A stretch of DNA of 64,000 nucleotides, taken from the NCBI RefSeq assembly GCF_000234665.1, contig NC_018330.1, positions 248,001-312,000 of the forward strand. The letters run 5' to 3'. Source of the DNA: Leishmania mexicana MHOM/GT/2001/U1103 (Eukaryota > Euglenozoa > Kinetoplastea > Trypanosomatida > Trypanosomatidae). Numbering within the stretch: the stretch's first letter is position 1; every line of letters begins with the position of its first letter. Under the pieces are notes generated by a model. The model had not been told where the DNA came from, ran no database searches, and worked only from the letters and a program-made list of their open reading frames with translations. The position numbers and the translations under genes were made by a program. Shown piece after piece: positions 28,100-38,651 of this stretch.

Positions 28100-31000
28100 C
28101 TAGCACGACGACGTCTTCTCCTTGGGCGCGACACCAACGCCGCGGAGCCACTGATGGCTGAGCAGCTTCTTCGCTGAGGGTCGCTTCTTGGGGTCGTACG
28201 AGTGCAGGCATGAAAAGATGAAGTTGGCCGCCAGTTGCGCCTCGCGGAAGCCGAGGTACGACTCCAGCTCCATCTCCAAGTTTCGGTGCGGGTAGGAGTG
28301 GTAGCGCGAGGCGTAGATGAACTCGCCGTTTCGGTCCACGAAGCGGTGCAGGTACTCCGGCGGTGGGCGAAACCCGCTCTTTGGCACCGGAGTCCCTTGA
28401 ATGATTGCGTCGTAGTAGTCGTTGTTCTGCACGCGAATGCTTGTGATCTCGGACGGCAGTGGGCCGAGGATCTGCATCATCATGGCAAGATGCTCAATAT
28501 CCATATCACGCGGTTCGCGCGTCTTCCTCTTCGGATCCATCAGGAAGCTCCCGGTGATGAGCTCAAATGTCATGCACCCCACGCTCCACACGTCCGTCGC
28601 GCAGGTGAAGTCAAGCCCCAGCAGCACCTCCGGTGCGCGGTACTCGCGAGTCTGGATGAGCGTACCGCGATGGTTATCCACGACGCCAGACCGCGTGACC
28701 GGGAAGTTCTTCTTGCAACGCATGAGCGGTGCCAGCAGGGAGGTGTCAATGTTGCTGCACGCAGACGTCCAGAGCTGCGCAGACCCCGGCGGCTCCAGCA
28801 GCGCCGACAAGCCGAAGTCGGCAAGATACACCAGGTGGTCCGTCGACTGCTGCGCCATGGACTTCTTGAAGTCCTCGAGGCTGATCATGTGGCTCCGCTC
28901 CTGGTTGTAACTACAGAACTTCTCCATCGAGCTCACCAGCTTCGAGTCCACCGCCGAGCACAGCACGTTCTCCGGCTTGATGTCGGTGTGCACGACATTC
29001 AGCTCGCTCAGTTCGTGTAGCGAGATGAGCACCGAGAGGACAATCTCCTTAATCATGCGCAGGTCCTCGGCGTTGCGTCGACCGCGGTTCACCTTCATGC
29101 GTTCGATGATGGAAAGAAGGTTGGGCCCACAGAGGGGAAGGACCATGCAAGTGTGCATGCCGAACTCTCCCCGCACGTCGAAGCAGTCAATGATGTTCGT
29201 GATGGCGGCATACCGTGGGAGACGCGACTCTAGATAGCGCAGCAGACTCACCTCGTAGCGCGTTGCCTCCTGAACGCTGGAGCGACACTTGGCGACTTTG
29301 ACGGCGACGAAGGCCTGCGACAGGCCGCGACCCAGGGTGGAGTGTTTTGTGTCGTAGCCCAGCCATACCGTGCTGAACTCGCCCCAGCCCAGCTTTTGAA
29401 TCAGCACGTACCGCGAGTGAACGATGCGGCCCGGCGTCACGGTGAGATAGCCGCCTTCCTTGTACGCGTTCTTGTCCTCCTCGAAGCGGTCGCGCCACTG
29501 GTCAATGTAGCGCTGCATTTGAGCGCGGCTGGAAACAAAGGAGTAACTCGCTAACGCCGGTGGCGCCCTCAGCACATCGCTGGTAGCTGAGCTCGTCGAT
29601 GCAGTGCTAATACTCGTTTGCCAACGCATGTGAGCGCCACGCGCGCCGGCTGTGACGCTCATGTCCATGGAGGAGACAGAGGCACTCGACGCGGTGGCGA
29701 CGACTTTTCTGGAGAAGGAGATGCCGCCGGCAAAGGTGGCGGCGAGCTTCTCGCGCTGTCCTCTCTCACGGGAAGCCATGTTGCGTGCACCGACACTTCC
29801 GGCGCGTATTAAGGTGCGCACCCTCTCCAGGCGGCCAGCGCCGCTAGCTGCAACACCGGCGGCACCACCCTTGGGTGCCGTCGTGGTCGTGGCGTTGATC
29901 GACCTGGAAAGCGACGCTGAGGACGACAGCTGTGCGCGGCTGTTAGAGCTGCTTCGCGTAGCAGTGGTGGCGGCGCTGGAGCTGCAGCGGGCCTCGTCTT
30001 CCTGCACCGCGACTGGCAGCACTGTGTCGGCCGTCAGCGTCAGCGCCTGCGACGGTCGCTCCGGCTTGCGCGCCGCGTCGATGGAGACAGTGGAAGACGA
30101 CGCAGCTGTCTTTCGCACCCGTGCAGCCATCAGGGTCGTCGGCGCCACAGACTTCATGGGCTGCTGAGGCTGCACTGAGCTCCGCTGCTGCTGCTGCTGC
30201 TGCTCCGCCTCGACAGCGTCGTCATCACTCTCCGCTAACAGGGGTGAAAGCGGTGTGAAAAAAGTCCCGCGCTGGGAAGCGATCGTGGTCGTATGCACCG
30301 GTGTCTGGGAATCCGCACGTGGCGAGTAGCCTGGAGTCGTGGTCGCGGTGGTAGTCGTGGCATCACGGCTATTACTTAGCGTGGTGTGCAAGGTCGAGTA
30401 GCTGCTGTCGGTCTGGCCCGCACTGTGGGCCATGCGCAAAATGGTTGTGCCCGAGTGTGCCGTGAGTTCGCTGCAGGGACTGCTGCCATTTAGCTGTGCG
30501 ACGGCGGTGGCCGTCGCCGCTGTCGAGGATAATGACGCCGCGGCTGCCGTTGGATCGGCGTGGTTGACGGACGTGACAGGCATGTGGTTGTTGCTGGGAA
30601 GTGAGGAGACGGGAACGCGTACACTGATCGTTGCCGGTGCCCTCGAAGACGTCCTCACCGGTGTGCGCGTCTTTGCCACGGCACTCGCGCCGACAGTGGT
30701 AGCGCCGGCCGACATGGACGGTGTCGCCTTCGAGCCGCTCGCATCGGTGCGGCTGTAGGAGAGGTCGATGACGCCAAACATCGCAGGTGACTTTAGCACC
30801 TGCGGCGATGAGGACGTGGGTGCCGGTGGGTGCCGTGGCCGCGGCTGCTGATGCGGAGTCCCGGCCGACTGCGAGTCGATGAAAACTTTCTCGGGCGATT
30901 GGTGTTGGACGAACGCGCGCTGCCGCGGCGACGACGTCTGCGAGCCGGGAGCTTCACTGACGCAGTCAGTTGCTGCGCCACCCGGTACACCATCATCGGC

Positions 31001-32269
31001 TCGGAGAGGCGTAGTGGTGGTTAGAGACGTCTTCAGCGGTATCACCGGCGTCGACTCGCGCGCCAGCGATATAGCGACTTTCTGACGGAGGTGGGAAGAT
31101 GGGGTTGCGCCTCGGCTGAAGGGTGACGACGCGAATGCATCGTGGGGCCAGCTTATGGAAGACGGCGAGGAGTGCCGGTGGGACACCGAAGCAGCAGTTG
31201 TGGGTAGCCGCTCCTCAAGCGAACTGTTGAGCGCCGGTGAGTTGTTATCACCGGGCTGCCGTGGGACAATCGTGTCCGCTTCAGCATCGCCCGTAAGGAC
31301 ACTACCCCGGCTAGCACCTCCTGCCGCTGCGGAAGAGTTGGCGCCGACAGGAGCTGTGCCGTTCCCAGACACATAGCGCTGCAGTGTCGATTGCTGCTGC
31401 TTTTCCTGCTCCTGAGAGGTCAGCCCATCCAAGGCGCGCTGATATGGTGAGGCGCCCCTCACTCGGGCGGTGCCGGTGCCTCGAGAGTGCGATGGCAACA
31501 AAGAGGTCAGCATCCCAGACTGGGCGAGCTTGTTCGAGTGAGACACCTCTTCCGGCAGCATCACGTGCCCCACGTTGCCGCGGCCCTGCTGCTGCGGAAC
31601 GCTGGTCATCATGCCTCCGCGGTTAGAGCTCGGGCTCGTCAAGCCGCCGCCGGAGGCACCGTCGAACAATGTCGGCGCGGTTTTCACGTGAGGGGACTCG
31701 CTGGAAGCAACCCCGCGCGGCGGCGAGGATGAAACGGCCGTTGCGCTGGAGTTGAACTGCTGCTGGGGGCGGCTCTGCGGGTCTGGCGAGTGGGCCTGCA
31801 ACGGAGGCAAGTCGCGCGAGGCCATCACCGACGACAGGGAAGGCGATGACGCCGCGCATCGGTTGAACCACGTGGGACAGACAGCGGAGAGATCAGAGTT
31901 GCTCTCATACATCCCGGCCTCCGTCATGGCGCTGTTCGGCGATGCCGAGTCGCCAAGTCGACTGTGCGTCGATGCGTGGCTGCGATAAGGGGGTGATGCT
32001 CGGTAGTATGGGTTCACGCTTCCGTCGGGCGTGGCAGGGCAGACAGTGTACATGGGTGACGAGCCAGGATTGGAGGAGGACAACGCACGAGGATGCTGCT
32101 GCTGTTGTTGATTCTCCGGAGACGACTGAAAACACTGCTGTTTCTGCAGTGGCGTGCGGTGTGGGGAGAGGCAGCGCGGTGACGAGGAAGTGCCGCCGCG
32201 CACATCACGATGAGGAGGGTAACGGTGGGCACCACCGCCGTTACCTCCGGGGGCGCAGTCGGGCCCCAT
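28100..32269 (-). CDS. SRPK-type protein kinase with 950-residue disordered N-terminus
   Basis: This codes for 1389 residues from the first ATG at 32269; the frame upstream reaches only a TTG. The kinase domain spans about 953-1375 with all key motifs. These are the glycine loop KLGWGEFSTVWLGYD (the SRPK hallmark), VAVK with Lys991, catalytic loop HTDIKPENVL with Asp1096, DFG at 1151-1153 and YRAPEV at 1212-1214. The SRPK spacer between the catalytic loop and DFG is very short (about 45 residues). SRPKs phosphorylate Arg-Ser-rich splicing and RNA-binding proteins. In trypanosomatids a role in mRNA processing or translation regulation is the usual inference. Residues 1-950 are Ser/Thr/Pro/Gln/Ala-rich with a six-Gln run and look disordered, probably holding docking and phosphorylation sites. 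The kinase should be catalytically active. Confidence 0.92.
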   Translation of the reverse strand: MGPDCAPGGNGGGAHRYPPHRDVRGGTSSSPRCLSPHRTPLQKQQCFQSSPENQQQQQHPRALSSSNPGSSPMYTVCPATPDGSVNPYYRASPPYRSHASTHSRLGDSASPNSAMTEAGMYESNSDLSAVCPTWFNRCAASSPSLSSVMASRDLPPLQAHSPDPQSRPQQQFNSSATAVSSSPPRGVASSESPHVKTAPTLFDGASGGGLTSPSSNRGGMMTSVPQQQGRGNVGHVMLPEEVSHSNKLAQSGMLTSLLPSHSRGTGTARVRGASPYQRALDGLTSQEQEKQQQSTLQRYVSGNGTAPVGANSSAAAGGASRGSVLTGDAEADTIVPRQPGDNNSPALNSSLEERLPTTAASVSHRHSSPSSISWPHDAFASSPFSRGATPSSHLRQKVAISLARESTPVIPLKTSLTTTTPLRADDGVPGGAATDCVSEAPGSQTSSPRQRAFVQHQSPEKVFIDSQSAGTPHQQPRPRHPPAPTSSSPQVLKSPAMFGVIDLSYSRTDASGSKATPSMSAGATTVGASAVAKTRTPVRTSSRAPATISVRVPVSSLPSNNHMPVTSVNHADPTAAAASLSSTAATATAVAQLNGSSPCSELTAHSGTTILRMAHSAGQTDSSYSTLHTTLSNSRDATTTTATTTPGYSPRADSQTPVHTTTIASQRGTFFTPLSPLLAESDDDAVEAEQQQQQQRSSVQPQQPMKSVAPTTLMAARVRKTAASSSTVSIDAARKPERPSQALTLTADTVLPVAVQEDEARCSSSAATTATRSSSNSRAQLSSSASLSRSINATTTTAPKGGAAGVAASGAGRLERVRTLIRAGSVGARNMASRERGQREKLAATFAGGISFSRKVVATASSASVSSMDMSVTAGARGAHMRWQTSISTASTSSATSDVLRAPPALASYSFVSSRAQMQRYIDQWRDRFEEDKNAYKEGGYLTVTPGRIVHSRYVLIQKLGWGEFSTVWLGYDTKHSTLGRGLSQAFVAVKVAKCRSSVQEATRYEVSLLRYLESRLPRYAAITNIIDCFDVRGEFGMHTCMVLPLCGPNLLSIIERMKVNRGRRNAEDLRMIKEIVLSVLISLHELSELNVVHTDIKPENVLCSAVDSKLVSSMEKFCSYNQERSHMISLEDFKKSMAQQSTDHLVYLADFGLSALLEPPGSAQLWTSACSNIDTSLLAPLMRCKKNFPVTRSGVVDNHRGTLIQTREYRAPEVLLGLDFTCATDVWSVGCMTFELITGSFLMDPKRKTREPRDMDIEHLAMMMQILGPLPSEITSIRVQNNDYYDAIIQGTPVPKSGFRPPPEYLHRFVDRNGEFIYASRYHSYPHRNLEMELESYLGFREAQLAANFIFSCLHSYDPKKRPSAKKLLSHQWLRGVGVAPKEKTSSC

Positions 32270-33099
32270 TAACGTGCCTTGTCGCCTGTGCCTCGGTGCG
32301 TCACAGCCCGCGTACTGTACCAACGATGACGTGTCGCGTATACGTGTGCCAGCCTATAGGGCGATGTCGCTCACAACAACAGCAAGCAAAGCGTGTGCGC
32401 GAGACACCGCTAATACGCTGAAGGACGGTGATGATGTGACCCGTGGTCGAAAAAAAAACAGCACTCAACGCACAAAGCAAAGGAGAGAAGCAAACCGTGG
32501 TTCCACGTGTGGCGGACGTGCGGATTGATATCGAGCCAACGGCAGACAGCCCGCCAAGCAGAGAATCGGCACACGGGCACACACGCACACGGGCACACAC
32601 ACACACACACACGCACACAGTCACTCAGTCAGCGTGGTCCCAGAAAGAGATGAAAAAAAAAACGAGAAAAAAAAGGCGGCAAGGCGACACAGGAAGGAGA
32701 GAGAAAGAGAGCGTGTCTGCACTGGAAGAAATACACCCCAGCGCACACACGCAGAGACAGAGACGGAGATGACGCACAGCGGGAGTCCGGGGAGTCAGAG
32801 AGGGGGAGGGAAGCGGCGTTTTCTTCTTTTTGGTCGTTGAACAGAACAAAAAAAATTGTAAAGAAAACGGAAGAGGAAGAAACTGTTTTGCACTCAGCGG
32901 CCTGCAGGAGGAGGCGGAAGGGGGTGGGAGGTCTGACAGCGTGCCGACTGCGGCGCAGGAGGGGTAGAGCAAGGGAGGGACTGCGGGGAGTGGGGGGACA
33001 AGAGCCAAGAATGATAACAAAAACCACAGAAGATAGGACGGGAGGGAACAAAGAGCGAGGCGAAAGCATGAACAATAGCAACAGATGCACGCGCGCAAG

Positions 33100-33124
33100 A
33101 TATATATATATATAAATATATATA
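33100..33124. repeat. AT microsatellite
   Basis: TA dinucleotide repeat with one AAT interruption, followed by an AT-rich stretch to about 33152. It stands out as very AT-rich in a GC-rich chromosome and lies in the long kinase upstream spacer. Confidence 0.9.
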
Positions 33125-35271
33125 GGGAGCAATTTAAAAAAGAAATATAAGTTGATGGAGGGGTGAGAGAGCACGGAGGGAAGAGGTCAAGCAGGGAGTA
33201 CGCAGATGGAGAGACGCACAGGCGCCTCCGCGCACACGTACACTCACAAGAACGTCAGAGAGAGGTAGGTGAATAGAAGACCCCACAGCCGGCAAGGATC
33301 CCTCATGAATGGCGCGTCAGTCAGAAAGAGGGGCGAAGGGAGGGAGGCACCGATGATAATGAGGCAGGCGACAAGAAGGAAACGAAACGCCAAGACAGAT
33401 TCATCAACAGCACACCGAGACGCGGAAAACGAGAATCATAGGCCGCCCTACACATACCGACGCATGCATGCACACACACACACACACTCACATTCATGCA
33501 TGCATGCACATAGATACAGAGAGATCCGCGCGCACACACACACACAAGCGCCGACAGGGAGAGAGAAAGCGAAAACAGAAAGAACGAGAAGGTGGCCTGG
33601 GGAAGAGAGACAGGGATTTAAGGCGCACGTGCCAGATTAGACTGTGTTTTCCTTCTAATGTTGTCTGTTTGGTGTTGTTCTCTTAATGGGGCTGTGCCTG
33701 TGTCAGTGTGCGCGACTACGAGGCGAGAAGGGGCCGTGCGAGACAGATACAACAACGACAAGGAGAAGCTTGGGACAGATCAAGTCAGGCACGGGGCAGA
33801 GTTGCAGGAGAAGGAAGAAGAGAGCAACAAAAAAAAGCGAAGTGGCGAATCACGTGAGCACACGCACGCACACACACTCACAGAGAGACAGAGACACACA
33901 GATACGCCACCAGACACACACACAGTCACACTCGAATCAAGCACACAAGAATCGATGAAGCTGATGCAGGGTGGAGAAGGAAAAACGGAAACACACAAAC
34001 ACCAAAAAGAAGAGGGGAAAGTCGACCTCACCGCGTCACTCCGTCACGCCTGTTTGAACAGCGCTGGCGTCGTAACAGAGGCGGAAAGACACACGCACAA
34101 GCGCACAGCGAGAGAGGAAGGGGGAGAGGGGGAGGGGGGCGCAGATCCCAAGCGAGAATGAGAACAACAGCCAACGCAAGAAGAGTCAGATTACGCCAAC
34201 AAGCTAGGAGATCTCCGTGGATTTGGTGCGTGTGTTTGTGGGGGAGGAAGAAGGGGAAGGGGAAGGGAGGGGGAGAGAGAAGTATGTTGGAGGTGTGGCG
34301 CGAATGACCAACAAGAACAACTTCAAAATCACCGCTGACTCAAGACGAAGAGAACACAAGCGCCTTATGGTAGTGGCTGGTGTTGGGAGGGGGAGACGGT
34401 ATGACGCACGCACGCGCGGAGACACACGGCTCGGAGACTCAAAGGTATGTACAGGAGTGCAAATCGTACACGCAAATAACAAAAAAATGAATGTTTTCGC
34501 GGCTACACGGAATACAGCTACAAATCACAAAGGAAACGCACAGGCGGGCGGAGGGAGGAAGAGAGGCGCACTCACGCACGTCCACACCCAACAGAACAAA
34601 GGAGGTCTAGCCGAGATGCGGTTGACAAACGGAAGAGAAGATCCCGCTCACACGCAAGAGCACGTGCACACACACATGCACACACAGGCACACGTGCATA
34701 CGAAGAAAGGATACGCGCACTGGTTGGTGCGTTTGTACGCGCGCGTATTCGAGTAGGTGAAGACCAACACAGCACACAGGAGGGGGGAGGGAAGGAAAGA
34801 GGAGAAGGAGGGGAGCTCAGTTGCGGGTTTGGCAGCTTGGGCGTGGACCAAACAACGTAAGCAAGCGAAAGAGAAAACAACAACAAAGAATAAACGCCGG
34901 GCAGAGGATGAAGAAGAAAGAGGGGAGGAGGTCGCGCGGAGGAGGCAGAGGGGGAGGGGGAGGAGGAGGGGGGGGGACACAGAGGTCTCCTCTTTCCTAT
35001 CTCTCTCTCTCTGTGCGTTTGCGCGTGTGCGCTCCTGTTTCTTTCTTCTTGGTGTTTAGTGTCTTCTTGTTGTTCGGCGTCACCGTTGTTGGCGGCGTTA
35101 TTCTCCTCCCTTCTGTGGTTGTGTAGGCGCACGGTAGCAGTAACAGAAAAACTGCGAGGAGGAGAACGGTAGCCGACGGCGTGGTAATAGTAGATAGAGA
35201 TGGGGAGATGTGCAGAGAGAATGCAGTGAGGATGCAGTGAGGAAGGGAAGCGTGAAGGAAATGGGGGGGGT

Positions 35272-35321
35272 GCACACACAGACACACCCACACACACACA
35301 CACGCACACACACACACACAC
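35272..35321. repeat. CA dinucleotide repeat
   Basis: About 50 bases of CA units with a few CCC and CGC interruptions, in the long spacer upstream of the SRPK-type gene. Confidence 0.9.
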
Positions 35322-35537
35322 CAGCTACCGTTCAAACCTGTTCAGCGCCTCCTTTGTGCTGGAGTGGGCAGGCGCCAGTGTCGTCAGGGATGGTTGGGTG
35401 GGTAGATGAGTATGCATGCGCAGATCCGCCTGAAGGGAGCTGATGGCGTTGCGTTATTCGCCCTTCCATTTATTTTTCTTTTTTCCAACGTGGCATTCGG
35501 GTGTCCGTAGCTTTAGTGTATGCCTGCATCTATGCGT

Positions 35538-35567
35538 GTATATATACATATATATATATATTATACA
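35538..35567. repeat. TA-rich repeat
   Basis: Imperfect TA dinucleotide run, immediately followed by a TG run, in the same long spacer. It is the third TA repeat in the window. Confidence 0.85.
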
Positions 35568-36863
35568 TACGCGTGTGTGTGCAGCAGCAGCGGTCGACAC
35601 AGTGATGTAAAGGGGGGGGTAAAGAGGGCCTCTCAGAGCAGCCCACACGACGCTTCTTTCTCTGCAAGCTGGTGACGTGGAGGGTTGGGGGCCTCTTTGT
35701 GTTTCTTTTATGCCTCCTTGGCTATGGGTTCTGCTGCTCTGCCGTTTGTTCCGTTCCTGCTGCACATGGTGTTCGTAAGGAACGCAGGCTCCTTCGTTTT
35801 TTTTCTTGGTGTAAGAAGCGCGGACACAGCCTCTACTGTGGGAGCCGACCGAAGGACGGTGTGTGCACGTGCAAGGGTACGAGTAGCAGGAGAGATGAGA
35901 GAGCGAGGAAGCCTTAAGCGCGTAACGAGAAGTGCGTGCTGGCCTCTATGATCAAGTCCGATGGCAACATGCCGCTGCAAGAAAAAGAAAACGCAAAGAA
36001 CGCGCCGATCCCCTTCCCTGCCACCTCTGCGAAAGCGGCACAAGACGGTGAACGCAAGAGAGCTGATGAGCGGACGAGGCGGAGAAAAAATGTCCTCGTC
36101 ATGACAACAGTCACGTCTAGCCGCGCACCTGTGTATTCGCGCTTTACGGTTGTGCTGCCCGCTCCATTGGCCTGTTCGAGGGTAGCCAATACGCAGAGAC
36201 AATACAATGGCACCGCTCACGCCCGTGAAAAGGGTGGGTAGGTGGGTGGATGCGGGAAAGTGCACACAAGCGCCGCTTGCCACTACCACCACCACCCTTC
36301 TCTTACAGAGCGGGTGAAAAAGTCGTCGATGGCTCACTCAGATTGCGCTTTCAAGGCGCTCGCGCACCCCCCCCCCCCGGAAGTCATAAGAATGCGGTCC
36401 AACAGGAGAGAAAGTGCGCGCGAGCACGGAAGCACAAAACAGACAGAGAGAGCACCAGCAGCAGCAGGCACGCGGCCGTCATCTGCCAACGTGAAACCCA
36501 AAGAGGAAGGAGCCTAAAACGGCGCCAGCGAACAACTGAGGGAAGCAGTGAACGCGAGCGGGAGCGTCGGTGAGAGAGAGGGAGAGAGAGGGAGGCCAAG
36601 CCCACAGCAAGCACACACACACACCTCTCTCTCTCACGTACCGTCCTCCACGTCACAAAGTCACGCAGGCGAGGAGGACAAGGGAGGGCGAGACGGAAGC
36701 CCCGCACAGACATGAGGAAATCGATGCACAAAGGGAAAAAATGCGAGTTTGTATCATGTCCTACCCCACACACCTCCCCGCGACACAATCGCTCTCACCC
36801 ACCGGTTCCTCACAGTCACCACACCCTCCTCCCTTTGGCTCGATCTTTCCCTGTGTTGTCAAG

Positions 36864-38651
36864 TCAGCGCTGCAGCTCAGAGAGAGAGACGCGCTCCAGT
36901 CGATTGAGCATCCGCTTCACATCGGCTGCGCGCAGCACCTCACGCGGGCTGAATGGTGGCACTGCCTGCCGTCGCGCGCTGCTGCTGTTACCTGGTGAGC
37001 GTTCGTGACGTGAGTGGGACGCCAAGGTGGCAGCGGTAGAGACGGCACTATCGGAGGTCCGCTCATCTAGTCGGTTGCGCCGATCATGGTCGGCGCCGCC
37101 CTCGTCGCCACTCATCTCCCCGTAGGCGCCGATCCAGCCGTTGCTGCCGCTGGGTCGCTGCTGCTGAGCGACGGCGGCCGCCTCTGCAGCCGCTGTCATG
37201 GTGCTCGCATAAGACTTGAGTGCCTGACTGTAGGAGTCCTGGACGATGCTGTGGGCGATGCTGAGGATGTTGCACACAAACAGAGCCAGGAAGGTGAGGA
37301 TAAACAATCGAACGAAGAGCATCTGCAGCCAGTGCGGAGATTGATCCATGCGAAGAAAGGTGCTGAGCAGATTGTCACCAAACATGGAGCAGAAAAGCGT
37401 CACAACGGCGTTTGGGATGCTCTGGAAGTAGATGCCGCTCATCCCACCAAACACCGCGGTGCCGCACACGGCGTAGCCAATGAGCACTGGCAGTACCCCA
37501 ACCACGAACACAGAAAGCTGCTGCAGTGATGTGGCGAGCCCGTCGATGAGGACGTACCACGCAGGAAACAGCTTTAGCAGCACGACCACGCGGAAGCTGC
37601 TCAGCATGGCGGCAAAGGCAAGCAGCAGGGTGACTGCTTCCTCAAGCGAGTCATTGGTGCGGCGCTTGTGCTGCGCCACCAGGGCTACCGTGGCGAAGGA
37701 GAGGACGGCTACGTTAGAAAGGTACCCCATCCAGCGCCAGCCACTCTCCCCTCTCTGTACAGTGCCGAGCGTCGGTGACAGCATCTGCGCCTTCCCCAGT
37801 CCCTCCTCCTCGCCGGGAAGAGTGCCGTAATGGTGGTGCCTGGCGTTCACCACCGTCATCTCTTTCACCTGCACACGCAGCCGCGCGCACATGTCTACGA
37901 GTGCAAGAAGCCCTACGGCCCAGCACAGCAGCAGTGGTCCCTGCTCTGGCTGACGCCGCGAGACGGACGACAAACGTACGGTCATCGTCACAGCGGCCTT
38001 GTGCCCCTCAAAGCCGTAGTCCACCGCAACGTCCCAGGTGGAGGGGGTTGTGGCTGGCCTGTCGCCAGTCCACCGCCGCGAGCGGGCGAAGAGGGAAAAG
38101 ACCAGCCGCAGCAGCACCACGCGATCGAGCAGGTCGCCGATTGCCGAAACACGACATGGTATGAACGCACCACCGGCAACAGGGTCTGACCGCGGCGTGC
38201 AGGATTCGCTTGAGTTGTTCAGGAGCGCCGTGGCGTTCACAAACGGGCCCGTCGGGCTGTGCAGCGTGAGCGCGTAGGTCTTCGTTCCCAGTTGTGCGTA
38301 GGACGGTGCACCGTGGTAGCCCAGATGATATTGCAGAAACAGTGTCGGCGGAGCGATCGTGTCGGAGCCGCGTGAACTCGAGTTCGTGTAGTGCATGAAC
38401 AACCCTCGACTACGCGTGGGCACGGCGTAGTAGCCCCGCACGATGCTCTCCAGTGTTCCAACGAATTCATCTATGGTCTCGATGCGGCGATGAAGGTACG
38501 AATGTGTGTGATCGTTGCTCCGGAAGAGATAGGAGGCGAGCGTGTAGCGCGCATCCGCGGTTTCCTTATTACGGATTGTCTGGTACTGAAACGCAAAGAC
38601 GAGGAGCAAGCCCAAGATGGCCACGTTCACGAGGGAGTGAAGCAAGACCAT
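36864..38651 (-). CDS. Mucolipin (TRPML)-like cation channel
   Basis: This codes for 595 residues from an ATG at 38651. The layout fits the mucolipin branch of TRP channels. The first membrane segment is near the N-terminus (about 4-22, VNVAILGLLLVFAF). A long lumenal loop follows with Asn-glycosylation sites (NSSS, NATALL, NNSS) and paired cysteines. Then come further membrane helices (LLLCWAVGLLALV, VAVLSFATVALVA, TLLLAFAAMLSSF). The pore region is LIGYAVCGTAVFGGM with FCSMFGDNLLSTF (FGD at 424-426), where animal mucolipins have a similar NGDD. The last helix is LFILTFLALFVCNILSIA. A Ser/Ala-rich cytoplasmic tail of about 130 residues ends in a predicted helix. Animal mucolipins release calcium from endolysosomes. 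An acidic-organelle calcium role here is inferred. Confidence 0.85.
   Translation of the reverse strand: MVLLHSLVNVAILGLLLVFAFQYQTIRNKETADARYTLASYLFRSNDHTHSYLHRRIETIDEFVGTLESIVRGYYAVPTRSRGLFMHYTNSSSRGSDTIAPPTLFLQYHLGYHGAPSYAQLGTKTYALTLHSPTGPFVNATALLNNSSESCTPRSDPVAGGAFIPCRVSAIGDLLDRVVLLRLVFSLFARSRRWTGDRPATTPSTWDVAVDYGFEGHKAAVTMTVRLSSVSRRQPEQGPLLLCWAVGLLALVDMCARLRVQVKEMTVVNARHHHYGTLPGEEEGLGKAQMLSPTLGTVQRGESGWRWMGYLSNVAVLSFATVALVAQHKRRTNDSLEEAVTLLLAFAAMLSSFRVVVLLKLFPAWYVLIDGLATSLQQLSVFVVGVLPVLIGYAVCGTAVFGGMSGIYFQSIPNAVVTLFCSMFGDNLLSTFLRMDQSPHWLQMLFVRLFILTFLALFVCNILSIAHSIVQDSYSQALKSYASTMTAAAEAAAVAQQQRPSGSNGWIGAYGEMSGDEGGADHDRRNRLDERTSDSAVSTAATLASHSRHERSPGNSSSARRQAVPPFSPREVLRAADVKRMLNRLERVSLSELQR

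Larger units (their letters stand above)
32270..36863. other. Very long intergenic spacer (4.6 kb), no gene seen
   Basis: The longest gene-free stretch lies between the TRPML-like channel and the SRPK-type kinase. It is strongly purine-rich on the plus strand (sense-strand pyrimidine) with CA runs (32578-32614, 35272-35321), AT repeats (33100-33124, 35538-35567), a G-run near 34967-34977 and a C-run at 36367-36380. A 35,333-35,470 segment has more mixed composition. All open frames are low-complexity. It is presumed to be an extended 3'UTR plus the kinase 5'UTR. Confidence 0.6.

Noticed and set aside
28235..29020. 261-codon plus-strand frame
   Set aside because: It is antisense to the kinase catalytic domain and rich in Leu/Val/His/Arg with no motif; a shadow frame.
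34572..35321. 249-codon minus frame and several neighbours in the 4.6 kb spacer
   Set aside because: They are made of CA/GA microsatellite translation (Cys-Val, Thr-His, Pro-Ser runs), with no start context or domain.
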